Below are positions 33,795-42,039 of a stretch of 64,000 nt of DNA, in pieces. The notes under the pieces are model-generated. The model searched no databases, had not been told where the DNA came from, and saw only the letters and a program-made list of their open reading frames with translations. The position numbers were made by a program, and so were the translations under genes. Every line of letters begins with the position of its first letter. The stretch's first letter is position 1. Source of the stretch: Dyella japonica DSM 16301 (GTDB taxonomy: Bacteria > Pseudomonadota > Gammaproteobacteria > Xanthomonadales > Rhodanobacteraceae); the NCBI RefSeq assembly GCF_001010355.1, contig NZ_JPLA01000028.1, positions 6,740-70,739 of the forward strand, read 5' to 3'.

Positions 33795-33806
33795 CTTCAG
33801 TTTGCC

Positions 33807-34181
33807 CTATCGCCCTGCAAACAACACGATAGCTCCGCAAGCCAGTGGAGCCGCCGCCATTCCCAGGGCAAAGCGGGCCCACGTACCTACGGGTCTTGGC
33901 AAAATGGAAATTGCCGTTCCTAGCAGTGCTGTCGTCGCATAGAACTCGAACGCGACAATCGGAATGGCAAAAAGGTAGGCAAGGCTGGTCCTATCGAGGG
34001 GCGATACAAACAGGCCGACGATGCACCCCACTACAAGAACAGTCAGAAGTGGCGCCAATGCCCCAAGAACGACGACGGCTTGAGGCCTCCAACGAGGGGA
34101 GGTCGAGGTCAACCAGACAAGCGCGATGGGAATCCCCAACTCCATGATTCCAGCCCCAATTGAGAGCATGCCTTCGCTCAA
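33807..34181 (-). CDS. Small membrane protein
   Basis: 124 residues, four hydrophobic segments (MELGIPIALVWL; AVVVLGALAPLLTVLVVGCIVGLF; LAYLFAIPIVAFEFYATTALLG; FALGMAAAPLACGAIVLFA). No family recognised. Flanked by palindromes on both sides. Confidence 0.5.
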   Translation of the reverse strand: MSEGMLSIGAGIMELGIPIALVWLTSTSPRWRPQAVVVLGALAPLLTVLVVGCIVGLFVSPLDRTSLAYLFAIPIVAFEFYATTALLGTAISILPRPVGTWARFALGMAAAPLACGAIVLFAGR

Positions 34182-34216
34182 CGCTATGTCTCCCTCTATG
34201 CCCAGGAAATCCGGAT

Positions 34217-34240
34217 GTCCGCTTCGGGTCGGAAGCAGAC
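34217..34240. repeat. Array palindrome 9
   Basis: GTCCGCTT...AAGCAGAC around CGGGTCGG; one arm mismatch, outer t-a pair kept. Confidence 0.85.
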
Positions 34241-34321
34241 ATTAGCAATGTCGCCCTAAAATCAGGCCGTCGGCGCAATTTGAGTGAGGAGGAAATGCTG
34301 AAATTTATAGGCTGGTACTTA

Positions 34322-34600
34322 TTAGTCGCGACCTGGCCAAGAGCCACTTGCGTGCCACTCACGAAGATAGCCATTCGCCTGCTCCTCTGTGATCTCGTTA
34401 TCAACGAGATCAAAATCACCCCTCATCCAACTGTCCAATAACGGGCCAACATCCGCCTCACTATCTGACCAAGACCCGTCCCTTTTTGCGCGCCATACCA
34501 CCCCAAGACCAAAGTCTTTCGGCGCGTCGGTAACGCTTCGAAAAATTTCTATGATGCTACTTATTGCGTAATTTGCGGCGAAATACTTGTAGTCGCTCAT
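34322..34600 (-). CDS. Small acidic protein of unknown function
   Basis: 92 residues, no export signal, acidic (SWSDSEADVGPLLDSWMRGDFDLVDNEITEEQANGYLREW). Its size and charge resemble immunity proteins, but this is only a resemblance. Start at ATG 34600 (MSDYKYF). Confidence 0.5.
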   Translation of the reverse strand: MSDYKYFAANYAISSIIEIFRSVTDAPKDFGLGVVWRAKRDGSWSDSEADVGPLLDSWMRGDFDLVDNEITEEQANGYLREWHASGSWPGRD

Positions 34601-34698
34601 GTGTTTCTCTTGGCTTCCCGATTCGCAGTGCGCCCGCACCTGTTACGCATCAAGCACTCGCTGTTTACACCACTTTTAAAGGACGTTCTCAAGCTGGT

Positions 34699-35127
34699 TT
34701 ATTCAGCCGTTCCAAGCAATATTGCCCGGACGACCTTGTATTCCTCAAGCCTCACATAGTCACGCTCTGTCGGCGCCGCTATCCGCGAAAGATCCATGTT
34801 CTCGGCGTTATCGGCTAGCTTTACGGCGAGTGCAATACGATCTTTCTTTGCTCTGCGTGCTGCCTCGGATCGGGATTCGCCCCTACGCTTCGTTAGCGCA
34901 TCGACAGCAGCGAGCACTTCTTGCGAAAACCCCTCCGCGCCGAGAATCTCCAGAGTCATGTCGGAGTCCTCGACAACGTCGTGAAGCACTGCGACGATCC
35001 TCTCAGGCGTTGACTGCATTCGAAGCATCACGCGAAGCGGGTGGAGAATGTAAGGCTCGCCGCCTTTATCGACCTGGCCCGCGTGTGCCGCAGCCGCAAT
35101 TGCTATTGCGCGCTCGAGAGTCGCCAT
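34699..35127 (-). CDS. HD-domain phosphohydrolase (SpoT/MESH1-like)
   Basis: 142 residues. H in AAAAHAGQVDKGGEPYILHPLRVM and the HD pair in VAVLHDVVEDSD form the metal-binding pattern of (p)ppGpp hydrolase-like HD domains; KLADNAENMD carries the last Asp. The protein is a short stand-alone domain like MESH1/small alarmone hydrolase, so hydrolysis of (p)ppGpp or a related nucleotide is a reasonable guess. Gap to the left gene (34601-34698) carries no recognisable palindrome. Confidence 0.8.
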   Translation of the reverse strand: MATLERAIAIAAAAHAGQVDKGGEPYILHPLRVMLRMQSTPERIVAVLHDVVEDSDMTLEILGAEGFSQEVLAAVDALTKRRGESRSEAARRAKKDRIALAVKLADNAENMDLSRIAAPTERDYVRLEEYKVVRAILLGTAE

Positions 35128-35183
35128 ATCCTCCACCCCTCCAAGTCAAACGTTTGCAGAGCTCATGTACCCGTTAAAGGAAT

Positions 35184-35207
35184 GTCCGCTCCGGGTCGAA
35201 AGCGGAC
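35184..35207. repeat. Array palindrome 10
   Basis: GTCCGCTC...GAAAGCGGAC around CGGGTC. A possible gene remnant (stop at 35209, about 30 codons: VAEIRWCEPIFRTAVGRAL) abuts it. Confidence 0.85.
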
Positions 35208-35306
35208 CTTACCGAATGTCCCGCGTGCGTTGAAGCAATGCCCGCCCGACCGCAGTGCGGAAAATCGGCTCGCACCACCGAATCTCCGCAACGAGGTTGT
35301 TAATTA

Positions 35307-36032
35307 TTAAATCGACTGGATCCACGCCAGCAACGTCTGGGTGGGTGGCGAAAACGCGACCGGGCCCGTCATCAGCATGCTGAGAAGAATGATACCAACG
35401 CCCCATAGATAGGCCGCGTGCACCCGGCCTCGCGTAAACAGGTCATATGCAGGTCCGGCAAGGGCGAACAGCATGATCACCCCGAACATCACCATCGGTG
35501 CGGCACGCCCGAACGAGTCCATCGGCAACAACCGACCAATGCCAGGCCCGAGGATCGACACCGTCGCGCACACCATCAGTCGGCGATGCCAGTCCGCCTG
35601 GCGGCGAAGCTTCACGCCCGCCGTCACCAGTGAGCCAAACACCAGGATGCCGATGACGTTCATGGCCAGGAAAATGGCCGGTGGGAAAAAGGATGGCACC
35701 AGCTTGTTGTGTATGGAGACGAAGGTCGCGGTGAAACCCAGGACCACCATGGCCGCCGCAAGGATCGCGCCGGCTAAGCCGAGGCGTCGATGAAGCCGGA
35801 TCGATCCGCGAAAGACCAGCGCTGGCTGCACCACCAGCAGCACGAGCCACAGCGAGAAGATCACGCCGTGAACCTGGAGAAGCACAGGCAAGCTTGGTGA
35901 CGCCGTGAAGTCGTCTGGAACGGTGCGGGAGAACCCCCCGATGATGACGGCAGCCATCACCAGCGACAGGATCAGGTAGAACGCCGATCGCGTCCTAGGG
36001 GCCGCGCGAGCGGACACGTCGATGCTGGTCAT
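35307..36032 (-). CDS. Predicted multi-spanning membrane protein
   Basis: 241 residues with about six transmembrane helices (FYLILSLVMAAVIIGG; VLLQVHGVIFSLWLVLLVV; LGLAGAILAAAMVVLGFTATFV; AIFLAMNVIGILVFGSLV; MVMFGVIMLFALAGPAYDLF; YLWGVGIILLSMLMTGPVAF). The LHRRLGLAGA and WHRRLM segments carry conserved His/Arg at membrane edges, as in DUF2306-like and cytochrome-b561-like small membrane proteins. Start at ATG 36032 with GGGAGG upstream. It is larger than other array genes. Confidence 0.65.
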   Translation of the reverse strand: MTSIDVSARAAPRTRSAFYLILSLVMAAVIIGGFSRTVPDDFTASPSLPVLLQVHGVIFSLWLVLLVVQPALVFRGSIRLHRRLGLAGAILAAAMVVLGFTATFVSIHNKLVPSFFPPAIFLAMNVIGILVFGSLVTAGVKLRRQADWHRRLMVCATVSILGPGIGRLLPMDSFGRAAPMVMFGVIMLFALAGPAYDLFTRGRVHAAYLWGVGIILLSMLMTGPVAFSPPTQTLLAWIQSI

Positions 36033-36221
36033 TACACCTCCCAATATCGAACACCCCCGGCAAGAATCCTAACTGACACGGCTCGCCGCGGACAGGCATC
36101 GAGCGTTGAAACAAGCGAACCGAACGCTCTATATCGAAAGTAGACGCTGTCGTCCTGTCAGCTATTGCGGCTCAGCGGACATCCCCATCCGAATAGTGCG
36201 GTAATTGGTGGGCAGAGAACC

Positions 36222-36245
36222 GTCCGTACCGGGTCGGGAGCGGAC
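36222..36245. repeat. Array palindrome 11
   Basis: GTCCGTAC...GGAGCGGAC around CGGGTCG; several changes. A decayed reverse-oriented remnant may lie near 36130-36148. Confidence 0.75.
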
Positions 36246-36251
36246 CTTTGT

Positions 36252-36518
36252 TTAGCTACCAGATTGACTGTCGCTATGAGACTTTTCAAATTTGCGAGCA
36301 ATGGCAAACGCGCGATGGCGAAGGTGCTGCGGGAACCGCGCGGTATCTGCCACCGCATCTAGCAGGCGGACAATGTCTCGATCCATGGGGCTCCCCGTTC
36401 GAGCCATTCCACCGCAAGGTTGGGCCAACAGGGAGTCGGTGTCGGCACTTTCTTGATACATGCACACCAGCGAAGTCGGATATGTGAGCGTGGCTGAGCT
36501 AAAATCAGACCGACCCAC
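36252..36518 (-). CDS. Possible small ORF, uncertain
   Basis: 88 codons starting at a GTG, with a stop six bases from palindrome 11, which is the spacing seen for real array genes. The sequence (MDRDIVRLLDAVADTARFPQHLRHRAF in its second half) has no recognised family. It could be a remnant. The rest of 36045-36640 holds no other gene I can support. Confidence 0.25.
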   Translation of the reverse strand: MGRSDFSSATLTYPTSLVCMYQESADTDSLLAQPCGGMARTGSPMDRDIVRLLDAVADTARFPQHLRHRAFAIARKFEKSHSDSQSGS

Positions 36519-36685
36519 CCGTGAGCTCGATTTCCGGATGACCGGCGAAAACGGTAGATGAGCAACGCTCGCCGCCAGGCGCGGCGCATACCGACAACAT
36601 AGACGTCGGCCTGGTCCCCGCCAGGATCACAAATTGACAGATGCAACGCCCAAGGGCCACGGGGCGCGGCACCACAGGACAAGCA

Positions 36686-37159
36686 ATGATCAACAACGAC
36701 GTGCTACGAAGCGTTCGCTACATGCTCGATCTCAGCGACAACAAGGTTGTCGAGATCACCAAGCTGTCTGATGCCGACATCCCGATTGATAAATTGGCCG
36801 TGCAAGCGTTCTTAAAGAAGGACGATGAAGAGGGGTATGCCGAGTGCAGCAACCAGGTACTCGCACACTTTCTTGATGGTTTGGTCTTTTACTATCGCGG
36901 TAAAGATGAAAGCCTCCCGCCACGACCGATTGAAAAACGCGTCACCAACAACGTGGTGATGAAAAAGCTTCGTGTCGCTTTCCAGCTCAAGGATGTCGAC
37001 ATGCACCAAGCTTTCCAGGATGCCGGATTCCCGATCTCCAAGCCGGAACTCACTGCCCTATTCCGCCAGCCCGGCCACAAGAATTTCCGCCTTTGCGGGG
37101 ACCAGGTGCTTCGAAACTTCCTTAAGGGCTTGACCCTGCGCGTACGGGGAAACGGCTGA
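36686..37159 (+). CDS. yehS: YehS-like DUF1456 protein
   Basis: 157 residues with two tandem DUF1456 repeats: MINNDVLRSVRYMLDLSDNKVVEI and NNVVMKKLRVAFQLKDVDMHQAFQDAGF, each followed by a LxxF...DQVLxxFLxGL block (QVLAHFLDGLVFYYRG; QVLRNFLKGLTLRVRG). Function is unknown; the repeats resemble a nucleic-acid-binding helical module. Start at ATG 36686 (MINNDVL) rather than 36641. Plus strand, against the direction of most array genes. Confidence 0.9.
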   Translation: MINNDVLRSVRYMLDLSDNKVVEITKLSDADIPIDKLAVQAFLKKDDEEGYAECSNQVLAHFLDGLVFYYRGKDESLPPRPIEKRVTNNVVMKKLRVAFQLKDVDMHQAFQDAGFPISKPELTALFRQPGHKNFRLCGDQVLRNFLKGLTLRVRGNG

Positions 37160-37177
37160 AGGTACCCGACACATAAG

Positions 37178-37217
37178 GGGACGGAGGTAGTTATCGTCAA
37201 ACAACTACCTCCGTCCC
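37178..37217. repeat. Hairpin repeat, left boundary of 1.2-kb segment
   Basis: Perfect 15-bp stem GGGACGGAGGTAGTT / AACTACCTCCGTCCC around a 10-base loop, followed by TTTTGT. It can end transcription of the yehS-like gene and is repeated at 38359-38409. Confidence 0.75.
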
Positions 37218-37272
37218 TTTTGTCTGCCCGCCTACCGCCACAGCCCGGAGCAAACGGGTCGTGCGTTTGCCC

Positions 37273-37587
37273 TCAATCAACTAGCGGACGATAAGCGCGC
37301 ACCACAGGCTTCGCCCTTTCCAGATCGTACCGCGCCTGAAGTGCCAGCCAGTAAAAGGCGGTGGTGTCGAAAGCCAGGGATAGCCGAATGGCGATCTTGG
37401 GGGTGATCGGGTGGGTGTCAGCGATGAAGGCTTTGATCTGATTGGAGGGTATGCCGGTGCGGCGGGCGAGTTGGGCGGGGTTGAGGGCGCTTGGAATCAG
37501 GTAGGCGTGCAACAGGATGTCGCCGGGGGCTCGCAGCGGTTGCGAGGGGTCCACTTCCGAGTGCGGGGTGAGCTGGATCAGTTCCAT
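37273..37587 (-). CDS. HigA-family antitoxin-like HTH protein (orphan)
   Basis: 104 residues. PLRAPGDILLHAYLIPSALNPAQLARRTGIPSNQIKAFI is the XRE-type HTH of HigA/VapI antitoxins, and the later IAIRLSLAFDTTAFYWLALQARYDLERA completes the family pattern. No HigB-like toxin lies beside it, so it may be an orphan regulator. It lies inside the segment bounded by the GACGGAGGTAGT hairpins. Confidence 0.85.
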   Translation of the reverse strand: MELIQLTPHSEVDPSQPLRAPGDILLHAYLIPSALNPAQLARRTGIPSNQIKAFIADTHPITPKIAIRLSLAFDTTAFYWLALQARYDLERAKPVVRAYRPLVD

Positions 37588-37727
37588 AGTGGTTCCTCCC
37601 TGTCGGACACGGCCGCGCAGCGGCTCAGGCGCTTACAGCGCTCCGTGTCAGTGAATGCTTGGCGGCTTCGTCGGTGATCGCCTGAGTGCAGCGCATCGCC
37701 GTGCCGGCCGATGCGCCGCCACGGCGA

Positions 37728-38072
37728 TCAGCGGAGGCGTGTGGTGTTCATTCGAGACTCGTCACTGAGCACACGGACGTACTGCTGCAGGCAGTTGATG
37801 GCCGTGCCCAGACTGGCCGTGACGGCCACGGGAAGCGGCAATGGCAGCGGCCTGCCAGGGAATCCCCGTGCCTGTGCGTGTCGACATTGCTCGCTGTCGA
37901 CACGCAGGCGCGTGAGGGCGAGCACCGCCAGAGCGATGTCACCACGAGTGCCATGACGCAGGGTTTCGGGCCATGCCACAGCGGTGAATGCCGGGTCGCG
38001 AGGAGGAGGAGTGAGGGTGTCGTCAGGGGGGACGGACGAGCGAATGCGTACCGTATGATCGCGGGTAGCCAT
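37728..38072 (-). CDS. Hypothetical protein, MATRDHTVRIRSS type
   Basis: 114 residues starting MATRDHTVRIRSSVPPDDT. It is unrecognised. GGAG upstream of the ATG is in a short hairpin (ACTTC-ttc-GGAGT), so access to the ribosome site may be limited. It lies inside the hairpin-bounded segment. Confidence 0.5.
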   Translation of the reverse strand: MATRDHTVRIRSSVPPDDTLTPPPRDPAFTAVAWPETLRHGTRGDIALAVLALTRLRVDSEQCRHAQARGFPGRPLPLPLPVAVTASLGTAINCLQQYVRVLSDESRMNTTRLR

Positions 38073-38358
38073 GATCAACTCCGAAGAAGTTGTTGATGGT
38101 TAGCGGGTCGTGGGTGTTACAAGCACCTACGGCCCGCGCCTCATGACTTAGCAGTCATGGTCATTCGCGAGACTCTGAAACAAGACTGCGCGAGTGACTG
38201 GCCGACCCTAACAAGTAGGGTTGGCATCGTCTGTCAGGAATGAGCGAGATGGATGTCCGTGTGGCCGCAGGCGAGCGTGAGGGCTCGGGACTGGCATAAC
38301 GGCAGCGCCCTTTTCGTTGAAAGCAGAAGAGAGAAGGCGACCTTCAACGAGCAGACGT
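38073..38358. other. Non-coding region with small hairpins
   Basis: Contains ATGACT-tagc-AGTCAT and ACCCT-aacaag-TAGGGT hairpins and no gene I can support. Confidence 0.5.
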
Positions 38359-38409
38359 GACGGAGGTAGTCAGTTCCAGCAATGGCGGCGCGATTTAACT
38401 ACCTCCGTC
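38359..38409. repeat. Hairpin repeat, right boundary of 1.2-kb segment
   Basis: GACGGAGGTAGT (38359-38370) and ACTACCTCCGTC (38398-38409), the same arms as at 37178-37217 but with a 27-base loop. Confidence 0.75.
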
Positions 38410-38449
38410 CCGTTTGGCAGTTGGATTACACCTACGCGCCCCCGCCTCG

Positions 38450-38929
38450 TTACGGATGTCGCTTGCAAGTGACTGGTTCTGGCGAATCATCCAGCATGTC
38501 GTCGGATAACCGCCGCTCGATGCCCAATGGAAACGTCTCAAAAACCTTAAGCTCAGTCCGCTCTCCGAAATAGACAGCGCGACATGTCAAAGCGCCCTGT
38601 CGTAGCTCCACGTCGGGCTTGATCCATGGATCGAACGCAAGCCCCAAGGCCAGTACCCACAATGTCGCCAAATAGGCTGCCGATATGGCAATCGTCGCCA
38701 GCACAGTGAGAAGCCGGTAACGGGTATATCGAACCCGCACGAGTGCCAGGAAGACTCCACCAGTGAGGGCTATGAACACGATCAGCAAGTTCGCCGTAGC
38801 CCACGCGAACGAAACGTGTGCCATCGCCGCTAACGCGACTACGACCCAAAGTATGGCCACCCCCAAGGCTGCGCTGCGCATGTTCTCCTTTGCCTGCTTC
38901 CGGATCGACTCGTAAATGGCGCGCTTCAA
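38450..38929 (-). CDS. Small membrane protein
   Basis: 159 residues with three or four transmembrane helices (AALGVAILWVVVALAAMAHVSF; TANLLIVFIALTGGVFLALV; LLTVLATIAISAAYLATLWVLALGLA) and a soluble C-terminal part. No family recognised. It begins 27 bases from palindrome 12; its other side is bounded by the hairpin repeat instead of a palindrome. Confidence 0.55.
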   Translation of the reverse strand: MKRAIYESIRKQAKENMRSAALGVAILWVVVALAAMAHVSFAWATANLLIVFIALTGGVFLALVRVRYTRYRLLTVLATIAISAAYLATLWVLALGLAFDPWIKPDVELRQGALTCRAVYFGERTELKVFETFPLGIERRLSDDMLDDSPEPVTCKRHP

Positions 38930-38955
38930 TACGGTCCGAACAATGTCCTGAGCCT

Positions 38956-38979
38956 GTCTACTTAGGGTCGGAAGCGGAC
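38956..38979. repeat. Array palindrome 12
   Basis: GTCTACTT...GAAGCGGAC around AGGGTCG; degenerate left arm, outer t-a pair kept. Confidence 0.75.
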
Positions 38980-39027
38980 ATTGGCCCGCTCGGCGGCATC
39001 AGGAAAATTTTCAGATCGCCAGTCGAA

Positions 39028-39363
39028 TCACATGTATCTCAACTGTTCCGCAACAAATGGTGGCACACCGTACTTGTATTCAAAACAATACTTACCCGAG
39101 TGATCCATCGAGAACTCTACCCAGGTCCACTCTTCTTGACTCTCTGGTTTTTGCTTTTGCAATTCCGCCAGGACGTCAATGGCTTCGAGAGACAGGCGAA
39201 ATTCCTCCTTCACACCATCCCCCTCAAAGGTGGACGTGAAGACCTCGTGCCGACGGCCGTTGAGCGGGTAGTTCTCGTAGTGAATGCTGACGGCTTGCCA
39301 AGGTGCTTTGAGGGCCTGAATCACCTTTCGCACGAAAGCTGCTTGCAGTTCGATCATGTCCAT
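39028..39363 (-). CDS. DUF600/YezG-like immunity-type protein
   Basis: 111 residues. WQAVSIHYENYPLNGRRHEVFTS matches the DUF600 (YezG-type) start, and DVLAELQKQKPESQEEWTWVEFSMDHSGKYCFEYKYG the later strands. YezG-like proteins are antitoxins of LXG-type and other toxins. No toxin is visible here. Start at ATG 39363 (MDMIELQ). Confidence 0.55.
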   Translation of the reverse strand: MDMIELQAAFVRKVIQALKAPWQAVSIHYENYPLNGRRHEVFTSTFEGDGVKEEFRLSLEAIDVLAELQKQKPESQEEWTWVEFSMDHSGKYCFEYKYGVPPFVAEQLRYM

Positions 39364-39390
39364 AGATGCCCTATCCCTGTTGACCTCTAG

Positions 39391-39414
39391 GTCCGCTTCG
39401 GGTCGAAAGCGGAC
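39391..39414. repeat. Array palindrome 13
   Basis: GTCCGCTT...AAGCGGAC around CGGGTCGA; outer g-c pair kept. Confidence 0.9.
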
Positions 39415-39640
39415 CAATGCTAGCTCGTTATCCCGCGCCGACGGGTTGATCGGAACAACGGGCAGATTTGGCGACACAGACAACGGCGTGAGCCCGACTC
39501 TGCATTCGATGGACGACTACGGCCAACCTCCTGGTATGGCCGCAAGACGGGCGGCCCAAGCATGGCGCCCGGGTGTCTTTCCGCCCCCCCCGGAGCAAAG
39601 CCGCGTAAGATGGTCGCTTTACGCCCACTCAAGTGCCCCC

Positions 39641-40195
39641 ATGGCCCTCACCGCCACCATCCACAAGGCCGAACTGTCGATCAGCGACATGGACCGGCAC
39701 TACTACGCCACCCACGCATTGACCCTCGCCCGGCATCCGTCGGAAACCGAGGAGCGATTGATGGCGCGCCTGCTCGCGTTCACGCTGTATGCCGACGAAC
39801 GGCTGGAGTTCGGCAAGGGGCTCAGCGACACCGACGAACCGGCCCTGTGGCGCAAGGCCTATACCGACGAGATCGAGCTGTGGATCGACGTCGGCCTGCC
39901 TGATGAAACACGCTTGCGCAAAGCCTGCAACCAGTCGCGGCACGTCGTGGTGCTGGCCTATGGCGGCCATGCCGTCGACGTCTGGTGGAGCAAGATTGCC
40001 AGCACGCTCACCCGCCACGACAACCTCAGCGTGCTCGCCATCGACCACGCTGACATGCGGCAACTGGCTGCCCTGTGCGAGCGGAGCATGCGCCTGCAAT
40101 GCCTGATCCAAGACGGCGAACTACAGCTCATCGCCGGCGACCTCACGCTGCCGATCCGTCCGGCAATCCGCAAGGGTGAGTACGCTGTCGCTTGA
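39641..40195 (+). CDS. yaeQ: YaeQ family protein
   Basis: 184 residues matching YaeQ, a PD-(D/E)XK nuclease-fold protein of unknown role that can suppress a loss of RfaH in E. coli. Motifs are KAELSISDMDRHYYATHALTLARHPSETEERLMARLLAF, then IELWIDVGLPDETRLRKACNQSRHVVVLAYGG. It is on the plus strand among minus-strand array genes; its ATG at 39641 follows a gap of 226 bases with no other gene. Palindromes flank it at 39391 and 40223 in the same orientation as the others. Confidence 0.92.
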   Translation: MALTATIHKAELSISDMDRHYYATHALTLARHPSETEERLMARLLAFTLYADERLEFGKGLSDTDEPALWRKAYTDEIELWIDVGLPDETRLRKACNQSRHVVVLAYGGHAVDVWWSKIASTLTRHDNLSVLAIDHADMRQLAALCERSMRLQCLIQDGELQLIAGDLTLPIRPAIRKGEYAVA

Positions 40196-40222
40196 GAAAG
40201 TGCCCCTGCCCCGTTTTGAAAC

Positions 40223-40246
40223 GTCCGCCGTGGGTCGAAAGCGGAC
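40223..40246. repeat. Array palindrome 14
   Basis: GTCCGCCG...GAAAGCGGAC around TGGGTC; left arm changed at the loop end. Confidence 0.85.
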
Positions 40247-40247
40247 C

Positions 40248-40589
40248 TTACCAAGGCCTAAGTGCTTCTACAGGTGGGAGCGACTTTGGAGCATCCCCGG
40301 CGTAGCCGCATACCTCGACGCCCGCAAGATCTCCGTCACGCTCAAAAGCAAATATGCCGCTTCGCTCCTCACCCTCCCCGAATACGAAATCGGAAAGTAT
40401 TCCCATGCCGCCTTTTGCGGGAGGCTTGCCGGGGATAACCAAGTCGAAGCTTGCGCAGCCGCAGGGGCACTTTCGAGGTGACACCCGCACCAGCTTAACC
40501 TGCGGCAAGTAGGTCTTGGCGGACTCAATACCATTGCTCAATAGCCATCGAAGGAGCTTCCCCTCCTCCGTGGTCATTGCCCTATACAT
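40248..40589 (-). CDS. Hypothetical protein with CPCGC motif
   Basis: 113 residues. A CPCGC-ASFDL motif could bind a metal; the start (EEGKLLRWLLSNGIESAKTYLPQVKLVRV) and end (GDLAGVEVCGYAGDAPKSLPP) are unrecognised. The stop lies one base from palindrome 14. Start at 40589 or four codons further on. Confidence 0.55.
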   Translation of the reverse strand: MYRAMTTEEGKLLRWLLSNGIESAKTYLPQVKLVRVSPRKCPCGCASFDLVIPGKPPAKGGMGILSDFVFGEGEERSGIFAFERDGDLAGVEVCGYAGDAPKSLPPVEALRPW

Positions 40590-40620
40590 TGCAGTGACGT
40601 TCAAGCTGCGCCTCCCCCAT

Positions 40621-40644
40621 GTCCGCTTCGGGTCGAAAGCGGAC
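40621..40644. repeat. Array palindrome 15
   Basis: GTCCGCTT...AAGCGGAC around CGGGTCGA; outer t-a pair kept. Confidence 0.9.
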
Positions 40645-40774
40645 AAATCGATCTCAAGAATGTCAATCCGGAAACGGGGTCCGATTCACTTCTCGAGCTC
40701 AGAGCCAAGGCGTAAGTGAACCTGACCACGTTTTTCCGCAAGTTCCGATATCAAGTGTCTGCTACGCCTCTTCA

Positions 40775-41416
40775 CTAGATATCCGTATATGACCAGCCTG
40801 GGACTACGGCGGTCTTTTCGGCGCTGGATTTGCTGTTGATCACGACGCACCCGTGTTCGCCCGAGCCGCACTCCTTGACGGTAAAGCTGATCTTGGCTTG
40901 TGATTCGTCGATCACTGGATAGATTTCGCAGGAAGACTTGGCGTTGCAATGAAACGCGACTTCCGCAAAGTGTTTGATGGTGATCACGTGGTCGCGGTTG
41001 TCCGGTACGTACTGCGGATCGGGCGCATATCTATCCTTAGCGTTCTTTGCCAGGTCGCTCGCCAGGTAATTTCCCCACCAGAGCGAGCTTTCGGGTCCGT
41101 CCGACAATGCATCGACAAACAGATACAAGACGCCAAAGGTGTGATCGCCCGGCTGAACCAAGACCTTTCGCGGAGCAAGCGGTGGCGCCTTGCTGTTCGC
41201 GTACGCCTGCAGCAATGGATGAGTGCGCGAATCCTTGCCGTCGATCTCTCTGATGATGACCACCCCTTGCGCGAACTTAAGACTCCCGGAGACGAACGCC
41301 ATCTGGTCTTTCGTCTCGTCGGCCGTGCCATAGTTGTAGGTTCTCGTTGTGATATCTGTGCAACCGCACAGTGCCAGCGAAGCGGACAGAAAAATCAACC
41401 CGAGTATGCTCTTCAT
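40775..41416 (-). CDS. Lipoprotein of unknown function
   Basis: 213 residues. The signal peptide FLSASLALCGCTD gives a lipobox with Cys19. The mature part carries LLQAYANSKAPPLAPRKVLVQPGDHTFGVLYLFVDAL and further Cys (HCNAKSSCEIYP, ECGSGEHGC). No family recognised. Its stop is 130 bases from palindrome 15, a longer gap than elsewhere. Confidence 0.6.
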   Translation of the reverse strand: MKSILGLIFLSASLALCGCTDITTRTYNYGTADETKDQMAFVSGSLKFAQGVVIIREIDGKDSRTHPLLQAYANSKAPPLAPRKVLVQPGDHTFGVLYLFVDALSDGPESSLWWGNYLASDLAKNAKDRYAPDPQYVPDNRDHVITIKHFAEVAFHCNAKSSCEIYPVIDESQAKISFTVKECGSGEHGCVVINSKSSAEKTAVVPGWSYTDI

Positions 41417-41496
41417 ATTTCCCTCTTTTGAATTTCAATGACTGCCAGCAAGCACTCAAAAAGTGCTCGTTAGAGCTGGCATTGCAATGACTGCGC

Positions 41497-41520
41497 GTCC
41501 GCTTCGGGTCGGAAGCGGAC
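41497..41520. repeat. Array palindrome 16
   Basis: GTCCGCTT...AAGCGGAC around CGGGTCGG; outer c-g pair kept. Confidence 0.9.
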
Positions 41521-41536
41521 GTTACGAATTCCAAGG

Positions 41537-41974
41537 TTATGGCAACGGGTGCGCTGCCCTTATGAGCTTGGCGCGTTCCTCGCTTGGCACTGCGACACAG
41601 GCCAACCGAACATCTTCGGAGCTATTTCCCTTCACCGCCAGGGACACTTCGTAGCTGCACTCACTGGCTACGTACTTTGAGAAGGCGCCTGACGCGAGAT
41701 GGAGCCCGGCCATCGCCTCTCTCCGATACTTGGGAAAGCCTGGTGCCTCGTCCACCGATGCTCGGATGACGTCGCCGGCCACCCTTTCTGCCTGGCCGAG
41801 GCTCATTTGTGCATCTTTCGCACGAGCCTCGACGCAAGCGCTCATGCCGGCGTGGTCGTGGCCTTTCCAGCAATCATTGATGACTGATGCAACGGAATGC
41901 TCAGCCGAGATCGAACCTTCCAATCCCAAAAACAGCAAGGCACCGGCAAGCAACACTGACTCCCCCTGAGCCAT
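41537..41974 (-). CDS. Small secreted protein, possibly LprI-like
   Basis: 145 residues. The hydrophobic LLAGALLFLGLEGSISA signal is followed by HSVASVINDCWKGHDHAGMSACVEARAKDAQMSL, which has the Cys spacing of DUF1311/LprI-like proteins. Start ATG at 41974 (MAQGESV). Confidence 0.55.
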   Translation of the reverse strand: MAQGESVLLAGALLFLGLEGSISAEHSVASVINDCWKGHDHAGMSACVEARAKDAQMSLGQAERVAGDVIRASVDEAPGFPKYRREAMAGLHLASGAFSKYVASECSYEVSLAVKGNSSEDVRLACVAVPSEERAKLIRAAHPLP

Positions 41975-42003
41975 CGAGGCGCGACCGAACTGTGGTTGAT
42001 TAT

Positions 42004-42027
42004 GTCCGCTCCGGGTCGGAAGCGGGC
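42004..42027. repeat. Array palindrome 17
   Basis: GTCCGCTC...GAAGCGGGC around CGGGTCG; outer t-a pair kept. Confidence 0.85.
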
Positions 42028-42039
42028 ATACCGCTCGAC

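Noticed and set aside
37273-37587. HigBA toxin-antitoxin pair
   Set aside because: Only the antitoxin-like gene is present; no HigB-like gene lies on either side.
30153-42027. Intrinsic terminators at each palindrome
   Set aside because: No consistent T-run follows on either strand.
30153-42027. CRISPR array
   Set aside because: The repeats are palindromic, are 250 to 2700 bases apart, and each interval holds a gene rather than a spacer.
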